Positions 1-10,482 of a stretch of DNA of 42,864 nucleotides are shown one piece after another. How positions within the stretch are numbered: position 1 is the stretch's first letter; every line of letters begins with the position of its first letter. The notes beneath the pieces are model-generated. The model was not told the origin of the DNA. It ran no database searches and was given only the letters and a program-made list of their open reading frames with translations. The translations under genes were made by a program, and so were the position numbers. Source of the stretch: Amanita rubescens (taxonomy: Eukaryota; Basidiomycota; Agaricomycetes; Agaricales; Amanitaceae); NCBI GenBank assembly GCA_015039365.1, contig WION01000452.1, positions 1-42,864 of the forward strand, in the 5' to 3' direction.

Positions 1-1
1 T

Positions 2-91
2 GTCAGGAGAGCGCAAGCAAACTGCATCATTTAACGTTGATATCGAATGGGAACATCTGTAGGATTGCAGAGCTGATAACACTTGTCCAAG
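2..91. repeat. Direct repeat, left copy (flanks the P450 gene)
   Basis: This ~90-base stretch recurs in the same orientation at 3686-3764, on the other side of the P450 gene. Both copies begin with GTCAGG..AGCGCAAGC, then share a long nearly identical stretch ending in CTGATAACACTTGTCCAAG. The left copy has about ten extra bases near its start. Read on the minus strand, both copies can encode the same short C-terminal tail (about 18 residues ending in RYQR and stop), and both are preceded by an AG that could be a splice acceptor. This suggests the last exon of two related genes, but no function is recognisable. Confidence 0.7.
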
Positions 92-119
92 GAGCTGGAG
101 CTGGAGAGTGTGAAGTCAA

Positions 120-1250
120 TAGTTAGAAGTCAACTTGAATTCGCTAGACGCTTCGAGATCGACAGCTTGTGGAGAGGCTTGTAGGAGGGGTAAGGACGAT
201 GTGGTGGTTTGTACTAGTAGACCAATCAGATAAACTTCTGGCGCAGCAAAGCACGCAGTAATAAAGTATTTACTTACATAAATGGAATGATATGTAAACC
301 AGCTCCATATACTGGTAACTCTTGACCACACTCAACAAACATCACGCTCCAGCAAACCCGGGTGCGAAAGTCGCCACGCGTCCGCGAAGTTTCTGAAGCA
401 CGTTCGTCCTGGTCTTAATGACTTTGAAGTCGATAACACGGGCGAGATCTTCGTTGAACCGATAGCATGCCGTAAGCGTCCTGCGTGCATGCATGATATT
501 AATGACATCATGAAACATAGTAAAATCTCCCGGTCCAGGTCTCCATTGGTATCAAGAGCCAGTACGTCTTCAGCGCCGGGGATGCACCAACCAAGGAAGT
601 GGAGATACTTGAGGGGCCTCAGACATAAATCACTGATGATATTCAAAGGGACCTGCAGATAGAAGGCCGGATTCGTACCTCCGTCCCGCAGAAGGCAACA
701 TGACCGCCAGGAACATCGATGTCCATTGTCCACTGCACGCGCACCGCCACCGTGCGCGGTTCCGCGCCACGCATGCCGATCAACGAGGAGGGGGAGAACG
801 AAGCCCACAAAAGCGTACGTGTGGTCGCGTGCGCGGTGTTACTATAAAGTCAAATTTGGCACAGATGGCGGCAGCGTCTTGTGGGATGGTGTGCCAACGA
901 GATTTCCAGTTCATGGACCAAGACCGATTTGATGGATTTCTTCCAGAATTCCAGAACAAGGTACCAAACAGTTGACCATGTGCATTATGTTCAACTTAAT
1001 GGAAATATGGTGTCTTACTGTCGTGCGTTGACTAGAAACCTGGGACAAATGCCTGGACAATCAGGAAGTCATATATCAGGCTATCAGATAGTCACACAAT
1101 GTTTCAGAGCTTCAAGCGGCATCATGATTGCTAAACTGACGTAGGCCACAGGTACATACATACTGTCCACACTGCTAACATGTGAAAAGAAGAAGAGGTA
1201 AGTACATTAAACAGAATCATGTGAATTCCACTCACAGCGTCGAGCTGCGA
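120..1250. other. Left-edge region with possible degenerate coding on the minus strand
   Basis: No complete gene can be built here. On the minus strand, 332-808 is one open frame, and parts of two other frames also look protein-like. A frame running through about 480-330 contains the motif VIDFKVIKTRTNVL, while an upstream frame contains PLKYLHFLGWCIPG. They do not join through a convincing intron: the only phase-matching gap is 26 bases, too short for splicing. The simplest reading is a broken gene. Plus-strand frames at 700-975 look like shadows. No family is recognised. Confidence 0.25.
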
Positions 1251-1262
1251 ATCGGGTATTGT

Positions 1263-3322
1263 TTAGGCTGCATAATTCAATCCCTCTGTCGCCCGGATTA
1301 GAGCCTCCGTTTCGGGCGAACGTGGCTTTATAGTGCATTCGAAGGGGAGTGGAAATCTGGAGTTAATGTCAACCCAACAATGCTAATCGAAAAGTTCCAA
1401 CGATGCTCACGAAACAAATCCGTCATAATGCTCAAGTTCAATATCAATCGGGTTGCCAGATTTATCAACTGGGCGTGATATGTCCAAGGTAGCCAGGACA
1501 TTCGAAATAGTGATAAAGAGTTCTTTATCGCTGAAGTAACGGCCGGGGCAGATACGTCGTCCAAAACCAAAGGTAGCTTCAGGGTAGGGAGCAGGTGGAT
1601 TAATCCCGTCGTCCAGGAATCGTTCGGGGCGGAATTCCTCTGGGTTCGGATAAACTTCTGGATCATGTAAAATGGACCTGATCACAGAGCTGTCATGTAT
1701 TTATTCCCAGAGAGTGAAATGTAAGTACCAGGAGTTCCCTATGACAATGGTACCCTTCGGGATGAAATAACCGTCATATTCGTCGTCTTCCGTGGCTTGG
1801 TGTGTAACTGACGTGGAGATTCAGCAAAGATTATTTAGAGAAATGCCAAAAACGCACTACTATTGGCAATTAAGTACCACCGCAAAGCTTCTTTGACCAT
1901 CGCAGCAACATATGGCAAAGAGGCCTCATCAGTGAAGTCAGGAAGCCGGTTTGGCCCAATAACACGATCAATCTCTGCTTGTCCTCTCTTCTGGACTTCT
2001 GGATACTTGGCCATAGCAGCGAAGAAATTCATACTGATCGACATAGCCTACATACTTAAGGCGTCAGGAACAAATTGAGCAGCCATCGTACTTACCGATT
2101 CTGCTCCGGCTATCGAGATCCGAGTTAGTGTGTATTTGTTTCGATGCCAATAACCCCTCACCGACATATGCCGTGGCTGTAACGTTCCGAATAATGGCTT
2201 CGGCTTCAGCTTTTTCCCGCGCATCGTCAGGGAGAGATGCCAGGAGACGAGAGGTGACACAAGAATGATCAATTCCCTTAGCCTATTACGTTTTTAGTGT
2301 TGCACAAGGATTCGCGAGGAATACGCACCAGATCATATTTAACCTTTTCATATGCACTGTATTCAACAAATTTACCTGCAGCTCTCCACTTGTCTGCATC
2401 TTTCTTGTACCCTGCTCCTGGCACCCAGCTGGGCACGTATTTCATAAAGGGTATCATGAACGGGACATAGTCGACCCAGAAGTTCCCGAATATAAGCCCT
2501 TGAGAGAACCCCTTCACTGTCTCCTCCGTATTAAGAACATACGGGTCAGTTAGGCCCTCTATCTGTAAATCGAATGTCACGTCCAATATAATAGCAGCGA
2601 ATAGGCTGAGAGGATAAGTGTCAACCAATGGTAACGCATGACTAACGGAACACTTACAATCGAAGGTGCTGATAGAAGGCGTCCGGAGTCGCAACCAAAC
2701 TACGAAGGAGGACATGAGTTGCTTTCAACATGTTCGGATAATAACGATTGATGACATTGGGATTGAAATGTTCGTGAAATGTACGTCTGTGACGGCGCCA
2801 CCACGTTCCGTAAGTCAAGGTAAAAAAGATGTATTTGAAATCAATGCTTAGACAAGAATTAATTAATTTTAAGAAGTGCAATTTAGCGAATCAACTTACA
2901 CATCTTCTACGAATGGTGGTACTTGCCTCCCCGAGTAGACAGTTGAACGCTTCCCAAAAAGTTCATTCGTTCGCTTGGTGGAACCAAGAACTACGATATG
3001 TTGACCCAAGAGCTTGAAGGATATGATATCGCCTTAAAATGTATCAGTTTTGTTCGGAAAGGTGGTCTACCAGCGAACCATATTTCTTGAACAATTGGTC
3101 ATAAACCAAATAGTTTTTACCGGAGGGGAGATTGAAAAGATTGCCTACAATAGGCCATCGCTTGGGGCCGGGAGGTGGGGGAAGTCCCTTCGTACGAGCA
3201 TTCCACCTAATGTTCCGCACCCATAGAATGGGGAGCAGAATGAACGGAATATATAACAGAGGGTGCATGGTTGGAAGCCCAATTCTTTGGACGGAGACTG
3301 GCTGAGAGAAAGAAGCTGCCAT
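1263..3322 (-). CDS. Cytochrome P450 monooxygenase (possibly inactivated)
   Basis: This is a microsomal P450 of the large fungal families that oxidise secondary metabolites and xenobiotics. Ten exons can be joined by eye: 3322-3079, 3032-2900, 2846-2658, 2605-2329, 2282-2162, 2109-2096, 2047-1878, ~1807-1729, 1677-1411 and 1356-1263, about 529 residues. It has an N-terminal membrane anchor (LLYIPFILLPILWV), a proline hinge (LPPPPGPKRWP), the C-helix WWRRHRR, an I-helix AGAES, the ExxR motif EALR, FRPERFL, and the haem-binding FGFGRRICPG. All introns agree in phase except the one after EALRW (about 1808-1877). There the usual proline-rich segment between ExxR and HQATEDD is missing and the frames differ by one base. 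That points to a small deletion, so the gene may be a recent pseudogene, unless a micro-exon was missed. The alternative start is the Met at the anchor (LPTMHPLLY). The exact CYP family is not assigned. Confidence 0.9.
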
Positions 3323-3685
3323 CGTTCCATCGTCCCTATAAGTGGGCGCGATATCTCCACTTTTTGACGAACGCTACAACTGGACCCAGGTACCAACTGG
3401 ACAACTTGTGACCAACGCATGGGATCTTCTGTTATTACTAAACGACATTATTGACATGCGGCGTATGACAACTATAGGATGACGACGTGTGGCATTGTGG
3501 GAGGATCCAAGAAATATATGTGGAGGTCTGAGTGAATCTTGCTTATGTTGTTCAATTGCAGATTTATAATATTCACATGTGAACTTGACTGATACGATCA
3601 GCGTTTGTGGGATCGTCATAACCAATAAGGTAATACCTCTTCGGGGAAGGCGTAGAAATGATGTGACCTGAGACACGTGCATTCC

Positions 3686-3764
3686 GTCAGGCAAGCGCAA
3701 GCTTCAACGTTGATATCGAACGGGAACATCGGTAGGATTGCAGAGCTGATAACACTTGTCCAAG
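3686..3764. repeat. Direct repeat, right copy
   Basis: This is the partner of the repeat at 2-91. It lies upstream of the P450 start, so the P450 gene with its promoter is bracketed by the two copies, about 3.6 kb apart. The last shared bases are ..CTTGTCCAAG. The two copies differ by scattered substitutions and one ~10-base indel, so the duplication is not very recent. Confidence 0.7.
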
Positions 3765-4650
3765 TACTGAGAGTCCGCAGCAGCAGCATACCAGTAAACC
3801 CTTTCTCCGTGGCCTTGATAAGGATACGTCATATTTGTTAAGAATGTCAAAACGGACGAAACTTCTTTGAAGTTCCTTGCCTTGGCGTGGGTGAAAAAAG
3901 TCAAATGGCGTCTAACCATTCCTTGGTCAACGGTCATGCATCATTGTGCGATTCAGTCGCCCAGATGAATGCCTTGGCTGTCAAACGTGCGTGATCGTGC
4001 ATTAGAATTGGAGTGAGTATCCGGAGTACATGCGGACTGAGACGTATGAAGGTTGATGGTTTGAACAAAACGTGTCTGTCATCACGACCAACATCAAGAT
4101 ATTGAATTGCTGGATCCGTCAGTAGGGGTGATGTACTGAGTCGCGGTGAAGGGGTCAACTATAACCGAGTTGAACGGGGTAGATCCATCGTCCATATCCA
4201 AGAGAGGAACAGGTGCAGAATGCAGATGCAATAAATTCATTGCTCAAAGGCGGAATTCCAGACTTGCGGGTCATTCAAAATACTTGATCACAATACCGTC
4301 AGTGGTGTTTGGGTGCGAAAACGAAAAACTTCAAGTAGTGATTACCAATTGGTGCACTCGGGATTGTTAAGCAGACGACGGGTTCGCTGGAAAGAAGCAA
4401 TGGCTGCTGGCAGAAGAGTTTGGCATAGGATATGATATCGTGGACCAGGCTGCTTGCGGTTCTACAACCATAAAACGCACAGGAGGGCAAACGAGACATA
4501 ACAGAGATAGCATGACAGGAAGGCTTCGTCTTTCACTTTTAGAGCTTGCTGGCCGCGTAAAAGCCGTCCCGATAAGCACGTAGGGCAGTCTTCCGTTACA
4601 CTCTGATACCAGATAAACGCCAACGGCCATCGATATCCGAATCAAAAATG
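3704..4650 (-). other. Unassigned, possibly decayed coding region
   Basis: Three minus-strand open segments (about 4645-4367, 4158-3934 and 3937-3704) read like protein but cannot be joined into one gene with confidence. The last one contains HAKARNFKEVSSVLTFLTNM and ends in the tail shared with the left edge of the window (ending RYQR). It is preceded by CTCTCAG, a plausible splice acceptor. No domain or family is recognised. The stretch 4650-4980 shows no gene. Confidence 0.25.
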
Positions 4651-4984
4651 ACGAATTGACCGAATTTGTGCATCCGTGTTGGTTTTAAACAAAAAGCGGC
4701 TATGTGGGAACGGACGCCTACAGCAGGTTAGTTTAGGGAGCGTTCGCGAAGACGGACCGCAAAATAGAAACACGCGACGCGGCATGGCTCAGATATCTCC
4801 GAGGTGAGGATCTCGCGTGGTCGGCAGCTAGAGCTTCGGCAATGGAGAAAGCAGCGTTTTTCTCGTCAGTCGGACGCGCGGCGCAGCAAGAGCGTGTCTG
4901 CACAGTACAAGGCTGTAAGCATCAGTATTAGAGAGAAAAAACAGACGAAAGTTGGAGATTCCGAGCTGATGACGAAAAATTGAT

Positions 4985-5066
4985 GGCCCCCTAGCTCAGT
5001 GGGAGAGCGTGTGATTCCAGACTTGGGACTTCCACAAGGTCATCCGTTCAATCCGGGTGGGGGTCA
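4985..5066 (+). tRNA. tRNA-Trp (CCA) with a 10-base intron
   Basis: The sequence folds as a cloverleaf. The acceptor stem GGCCCCC pairs with GGGGGTC, followed by discriminator A. The D arm is GCTC..GAGC, and the T arm is ATCCG-TTCAATC-CGGGT with a 5-base variable loop. Between the D arm and the variable loop there are 28 bases instead of 18, which is explained by a 10-base intron (ACTTGGGACT) directly 3' of position 37. The anticodon loop is then TT-CCA-G, i.e. Trp. The anticodon stem has one A-C mismatch at its top pair (31-39), which is unusual. A downstream run of T is present (..CGCTTTTT) and fits a Pol III terminator. Confidence 0.7.
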
Positions 5067-5194
5067 ACGCTTTTTATTCTTAATAGTAATTATATAATGA
5101 TACATACATAGGTATGAAACAACAAACAAGATATCGACAAATCGTCCATGCTGGTAGTATCATACAGTTCAAAGGGTCCAGCAACCAGCAAAAT

Positions 5195-7776
5195 TTACTT
5201 CCACTCGTCTTCCAAGTTTGTCACAAACCTTCCTGCACCATAATCGCTATCTCTATCATGCTGCGGTGGCGTAGGCAGCGGTCTTGAATCTGAATTGGAT
5301 CTCTCTCGTGCTGGTGGTATCACTGGGGACTGCAAATGTGACTGCGATGGTGAAGCAGTAGCGAGCCGTCCCCTGTCGCCTATAGTCGCCTCGCTACCTT
5401 TCCTGGGTATAACTCTCTTGAATGCAGCAGCGGGTATGGTACGACCCCCAGGTGGTAATGATCCTGTCGATGAGACTTTGGACATGACTGGGGATGATAT
5501 ATCTGGAGACCCTCGACTCGAGGAGAAGGATGATCTTGTGGTTATCTGGGGCGAAGGTGGGAAGGCCGGGGTTGGCAAAGGGAACTCTGGCGTTTCATAG
5601 GAGGGAGGAAGCTGACGTGATTGAACCAAAGGTGATCGGTAGAGTTGATTTGTATGGGGTTGCGACGAGGTTAGCTGAAGCCGTTCAAATGAAGGACGAG
5701 GCGAAATAGTTTGTCTTGCAAACGGAGCAACTGGGGGAGGTAAGGTCGATTCAACCATTGTCATCGGCACGGGAACATCGCTTGGAGGTGGTGAATTTGT
5801 GTTCAAATCATGGGTTACCGTCGAATGCACGGATTGAGGCAGGCTACGGTCCCTCGTAATGTTCATTGCCTCCATTTCTCTGCCGATTTCACGAGCAGCA
5901 GCAGTATTCAATGCCCTTTCCTCTTCTTCAGATCCCGGAGCTTGTTGATTTCTGATTTCGAAAGCAGTTCGATTCCTAGGAGTAGAATCTATAAGATCTT
6001 TAATATCATGACAGCATAAAAGATGTGATTTTCATACCCATGTCAGAGGCTGAGTAATTCTGTGAAACGCGTTCAGGAAGGTCTCCCTGTGTTCCCGTGG
6101 GCTGGTTTGCATAATCAGCGTCCTCAATTTCAGCGTATCCTCTATAATGCCCCGTCGCAACGGGTAACTCGTTTTGGGTTTGACCTTGATGAGATGAAAC
6201 TTGTTGCTCGTGAGCACCTCCGGGGTATGTGAGCAGATCATTTTCCTCTTCGATCCCACAGAATTGTCCCAAGAATCTAGAAGCCTCTTGATATTGTGCA
6301 TCCAGCCCTGGCTCCACATACGACGGCGGCGCAATGGAACCTCCGCTGTCGCGCACATTGGCATTTGTTCGGGGCTGATCCACGATTGTAGATAAGGCTT
6401 CGGTAAAAGCGGAGAACGGAGTAGATTCTTGGCGCGTTGGGAGGTAAGGTGGTTCGTTGTGGGGTTTAGAACTACCTTCCCCATCACCACTGGGTCCAAT
6501 CTTCGGAGGATAAGTATTGAAACGGCTAGCACCAGCGTTAGAGGAACCCCATGCAGGTATTCCAAAGTCATCAACGCTTTGCTTCCTAGGACCGTCTGTA
6601 AGCTCATAGTTGGAGGGACGTTGAAGAGGGGCTTGTGGAGCGTCAAAGGCCATCGAAGGTGAATTGTCCAGAAAGCGTCCATTCGCAACGCCTTGAGGCG
6701 TAGAGAGGTATTTTCCGTTAGTCGAACTACTATCGCCTTGCGCCCATGAACGGGTATCATACCCTTGCCTCACTTGATCTTGATCGGCATACGACACCTG
6801 GGGGTCTTTTACCGGGATTGTGGTCGATAACACAACCTCGCTAACTCGGTGATGCGCTTGGGCAACCAACTCTTCTGTCCGGGGATGCCCATAATAAAGG
6901 CCTCTTGGCACTCCAGGTTGCGTCACCTCCTCCGGGATTTCCTTAAATCCAACTTCAATCTATGCGATAAACGTCAAAAGTCAAGGAACACGCACCGCAA
7001 TCACGACTTTGCCATACTCCCCAGCAATCTTTCGATATCGTGTGATCAGTTGGAAATGCCTGACGGTAGAGATAAACTCCTACGCACTATTCCTTTCTCA
7101 CTGCATTCCAATAACCCACCAAACTTGAGTCCCATCATCGTCTTAACTTGTGACCTCTTGAAATCTCCTAGCGAAGATTCCTCAGCCATGATATCAGCAT
7201 CCAACGACCGAATCTCGTTGCGCAACCGATTCAACGTTTCTTGTTGACTCATGAGGTTCTTGTTTTCAGGACTCATCTTGCTCAACTTCTTGTCCGCAGA
7301 GTCAGCACTTGACATGACGCTCCTTCTGCGACGTTTCAGGTCGTCCAGCGCTTCTTCCCTTGTTCGGATCGCCTTCAGCTGATCCCTCATCCTTTGCCCA
7401 TGTGATGCATATTGAGATAGCGCGGATGAATAGTGCGTAAGAATGTTTGCGGATGCGCTCAATGTATCCTGAAAAAAGAAAAAAAAAAAGTAGGACCAGT
7501 CCATTGAGCAAGAGATAATTTACGTACCCCTAGGTCATCTCCTTCCCCTAGTCCCCAAGTTCGCAATGCCTCTGACGCTTTCGCAACATCGACGCTAAGA
7601 CGTTGTAATCTTATTCATTCGTTAGATGACGGACTGAGCGCGTAATCACCGACGCACGAGGTAAGTACACTCTTTTCGGCTGTTATCAAATCTTGCAGGG
7701 ATCTTAGGTCGCTGTTCCCCGCCAGAGATGGGATGGTTGAGTTGTGGGCGATCTTTGTCGCTACTGACTTGAGCAT
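5195..7776 (-). CDS. PIL1: Eisosome core protein of the Pil1/LSP1 family
   Basis: Pil1/LSP1 proteins are BAR-domain proteins that bind PI(4,5)P2 and form the furrows (eisosomes) under the fungal plasma membrane. Six exons join in phase: 7776-7658, 7609-7528, 7468-7088, 7028-6996, 6959-6038 and 5988-5195, giving 776 residues. The start was placed at the Met before LKSVATKIAHNSTIPSL because this is the usual family N-terminus; the open frame further upstream is not needed. Family landmarks seen in order are DLITAEKSVL, ASEALRTWGLGEGDDLG, a charged coiled region with LDDLKRRRRSV and KKLSKMSPENKNL, MGLKFGGLLE, then VPRGLYYGHPRTEELVAQAH. The BAR part takes about the first 270 residues. The rest is a long Ser/Pro-rich disordered tail, longer than in yeast Pil1 (~340 residues), as is common in basidiomycetes. 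No damage is seen. Confidence 0.93.
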
Positions 7777-7963
7777 TGGTGGAAATCGTGGAGACACCGG
7801 CCTTTTTAAACCGAGGAGAATTAGGAGCCAGAGATCACCTGAGATCACACGCTGCCAAACGCGCAGCATCACTCCGGCCCCTTTACATAACCACGGTTGA
7901 AATAGACATTGCTAGCTCATGGACGTATCATAGCTTTAATAATAGTCCCCATAGCATAAGAAA

Positions 7964-8803
7964 TCAAGCGCAGTCGAAGTAATTCCCAGTGATAACATTG
8001 GGACAGCCTGTCCTGTCTAGTGATTATCGGATCAAATTCTGTCAATTGCACATCCACGAGAATAACTTACCTTTGTTCGTGACGCAGTCAGCGACGTCAC
8101 CGCAGCACCGGATGCATGCGCGGGGAAAAGCTGGCTCAATCAATTGCACATAACTTTTATATCTAATGAAGAATAGTAGGTCATTATATGCGCTCGAGTT
8201 GAACACCCACCCGAGGCACATGCTTCCTTGAGGATTCCCTTCGCCATCAGGGCCTCCATTCGAATCGTATTGACCTCCATCATCATCTACGTTGAGCCTA
8301 TCAAGGGAGTCGGGGTTGATACAACCTGTAACTATAAAAAAAAAGGCTTCAAGTGGTTGCATAACTTTGCGTAATTTGAAGCACGTACGTTGAACGTATG
8401 GATATCCGTTCACGCCATTATCTGCTTTGTACTCAACGTTCCTCCAGAAGTTCTCCGGAAGCATCCCCTGATCCAATGACGTCCGCCCCGCAGACGTACA
8501 ATAAGTTGTCTCGCCACCGGTATATTCGCTGTCGCCAATGTTTGTATGCGGTTCCCTACGAAATTGACATTGACAATTGCCGTCATGCAAGCGCATATAC
8601 CTACTTGGGTACGATCATACTACCGACTCGATACAGATCTTGTGACAAGAACTCTGGAGGTGGAACACGTACCAATGGTCGTCTTTACTATTAATTTTGA
8701 CAATATTAGTTGGGTTTGGATCTTGACGTATACGTAGAATGCTCGCCAGCGTGGTCCCAGCCCACACGAAAGTGGCGGCGAAAAGAAGTGTAACTGTGTG
8801 CAT
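7964..8803 (-). CDS. Small secreted cysteine-rich protein
   Basis: Five exons join in phase, with breaks after DDHW, after GYPYVQ, after GSMCLG and after VTNKG, ending in NYFDCA and stop. The start at 8803 gives a clean signal peptide (hydrophobic core TLLFAATFVWA); an in-frame Met at 8827 would add eight residues. The mature part is rich in cysteine and has GGQYDSNGGPDGEGNPQGS and the paired-cysteine motif CIRCCGDVADC, then GCPNVITGNYFDC. This layout is familiar from conserved small secreted proteins of Agaricomycetes with no known activity. It is probably extracellular, perhaps an effector or cell-surface protein; that is inference only. Confidence 0.8.
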
Positions 8804-8829
8804 GAAGGAGAAAAGAAAATGGGGCACGC

Positions 8830-9345
8830 GATCGTTTAGTCAAAACATACCGTGAAGTGTTGTAATATAGGTTAATCCCGTTGGTATTGGTCATAATATG
8901 AAGTTATAACACATAGAACGCAAAGCCCTTAATACCTGCCAATGTACATAACATCGTCCGATTATGAATACATTGTGACCAAGTCTACGCTATTGCCCAT
9001 GAAATATACTTTGACACCCACTAAAGGAAATATTGAGATGCAGCAAGAAGTATTGTAGTGAAATCAGCATGCCAGAAACGACAGTACCTGTTGTCATTCA
9101 GACAACAATCCCGATCATGTATATGCGGGTTGAACGTTGATATGAGAGAACGGTAAAGAACCTGGAGGTTATTAGTCAATTGACGAGTCGGAATTCAATA
9201 ACAGCGCACAACAGTAGTATATCCGCTATTGTACGTTGTTCATCTAACAAGCTTTAAGTCGTCAACTAGCAAGGTACGAGCAAAAGCTTACCACTCGAAA
9301 TACCACCAAACCAGAAAAAAAGAAGAGAGCCACCCAGATCCCCGA
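8830..9345. other. Intergenic stretch, no gene seen
   Basis: About 500 AT-leaning bases lie between the secreted-protein gene and the next gene, both on the minus strand. It should hold the promoter of the secreted-protein gene (just right of 8803). I see no ORF with coding character, no tRNA and no repeat shared with the rest of the window. Confidence 0.5.
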
Positions 9346-9349
9346 TGAA

Positions 9350-9931
9350 CTATGAACAATTCTGTGCCGTAAATTGCGCCCAACCTGGACTGAATCAGAT
9401 ATGACGACACCGAAGCAAAGAACAATCACCGTCGCGTTGCAAATAACCCTCCATCGCGTCAAACGCATACCTACGTATCTCCCTTTCCAGGAGCGTAGTG
9501 TCCTCGCACGTCAAAATCCCGTACTCGTCCAACACGCTGACGGCCTCGAGAAACCATGTTCGTGATGATTCCGAAGACTCGCTCGAAGGTAGTTTGACTT
9601 GAGCAAACATCTGGGTTAGATAATCTCCGCCCATCAAATCGTCGTAGTCGCCCAAAAAATCAATATCCCCCAACTGCACGATGGTAACTACAGGTTGCCA
9701 CGAGAGCACGTTCTTTTCGTCCTTCACAAACCTCCAGCCTCTTGGGTCCTGAATTTCTGTGACTTGAAATATCGTGCCAGACGAGCCGATCGGCGAGACA
9801 GATGGGTTTGGGATGAAGAAGGCCCATTTCCACATAAAGTCGTCATTATCCGTTAGGACGGCGTAAAGTTTGCCACCTTCCAATTCGCGGACGGTACTTG
9901 TGCCCTCTGTGGAAGCGTCGCTCTCTTCCAT
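9350..9931 (-). CDS. Small conserved-type hypothetical protein
   Basis: Two exons, 9931-9471 and 9389-9350, join at R|S with a 81-base intron (GTATGCG..TTCAG) and give about 166 residues. The start was placed at the Met of MEESDAST. The protein has GGKLYAVLTDNDDFMWKWAF, then GTIFQVTEI and a C-terminal part ending in PGWAQF. The pattern (a short strand, W-A-F/L, G-T-x-[FY]-x-V, then a helical end) resembles the small Agaricomycete proteins grouped as DUF6914, but I cannot prove this. No signal peptide or membrane segment. The left breakpoint of the large tandem duplication falls at its start codon region (about 9918), so unit B carries only its upstream flank. Confidence 0.6.
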
Positions 9932-10482
9932 GTTGATCGGGGGATATCGTCCGCTTCGATTGTAGCGGCAAAGATTTCGTCGGTGGCTTTGGCCCAGTAA
10001 CAGCCCGTCACAAACAAGACCACACATCTTCTCGGCACCCGCTTTCAATTGACCGGCTGCTCTCTGCTTTCATTTCTTTCTTAATTTTTGTACCATGACC
10101 CTGCGATCTTCCACGTGAATTACCTGGGCACGCGAGTCCTTTCATCCATCCTCAAAATCACGCCTCGGCCCGCCGCGCCCGGAATGTCGATGGCACATTT
10201 CATGATTTTTGTCACCCAAGACATTGACCAGTGCTCGATGCGATCCATCGATGATGAACGCTGGTGTGCACCCCCGTAGATAAACGAACATTATTTAGAT
10301 AGAATCCGTCAGTAGGATATTATCGTGGGATTCAAAGGACCCTGTACAAATAGTTATTTATAGCGATAGTGTGCTATGTTTTATCGATGATTCGATAAGC
10401 AGAAGAGTGAATTATACAGGTCCAAATATGCGTCCAGATCATACATGATACACAGTAAATATTCGAAGGTGGATAGGAAGAA

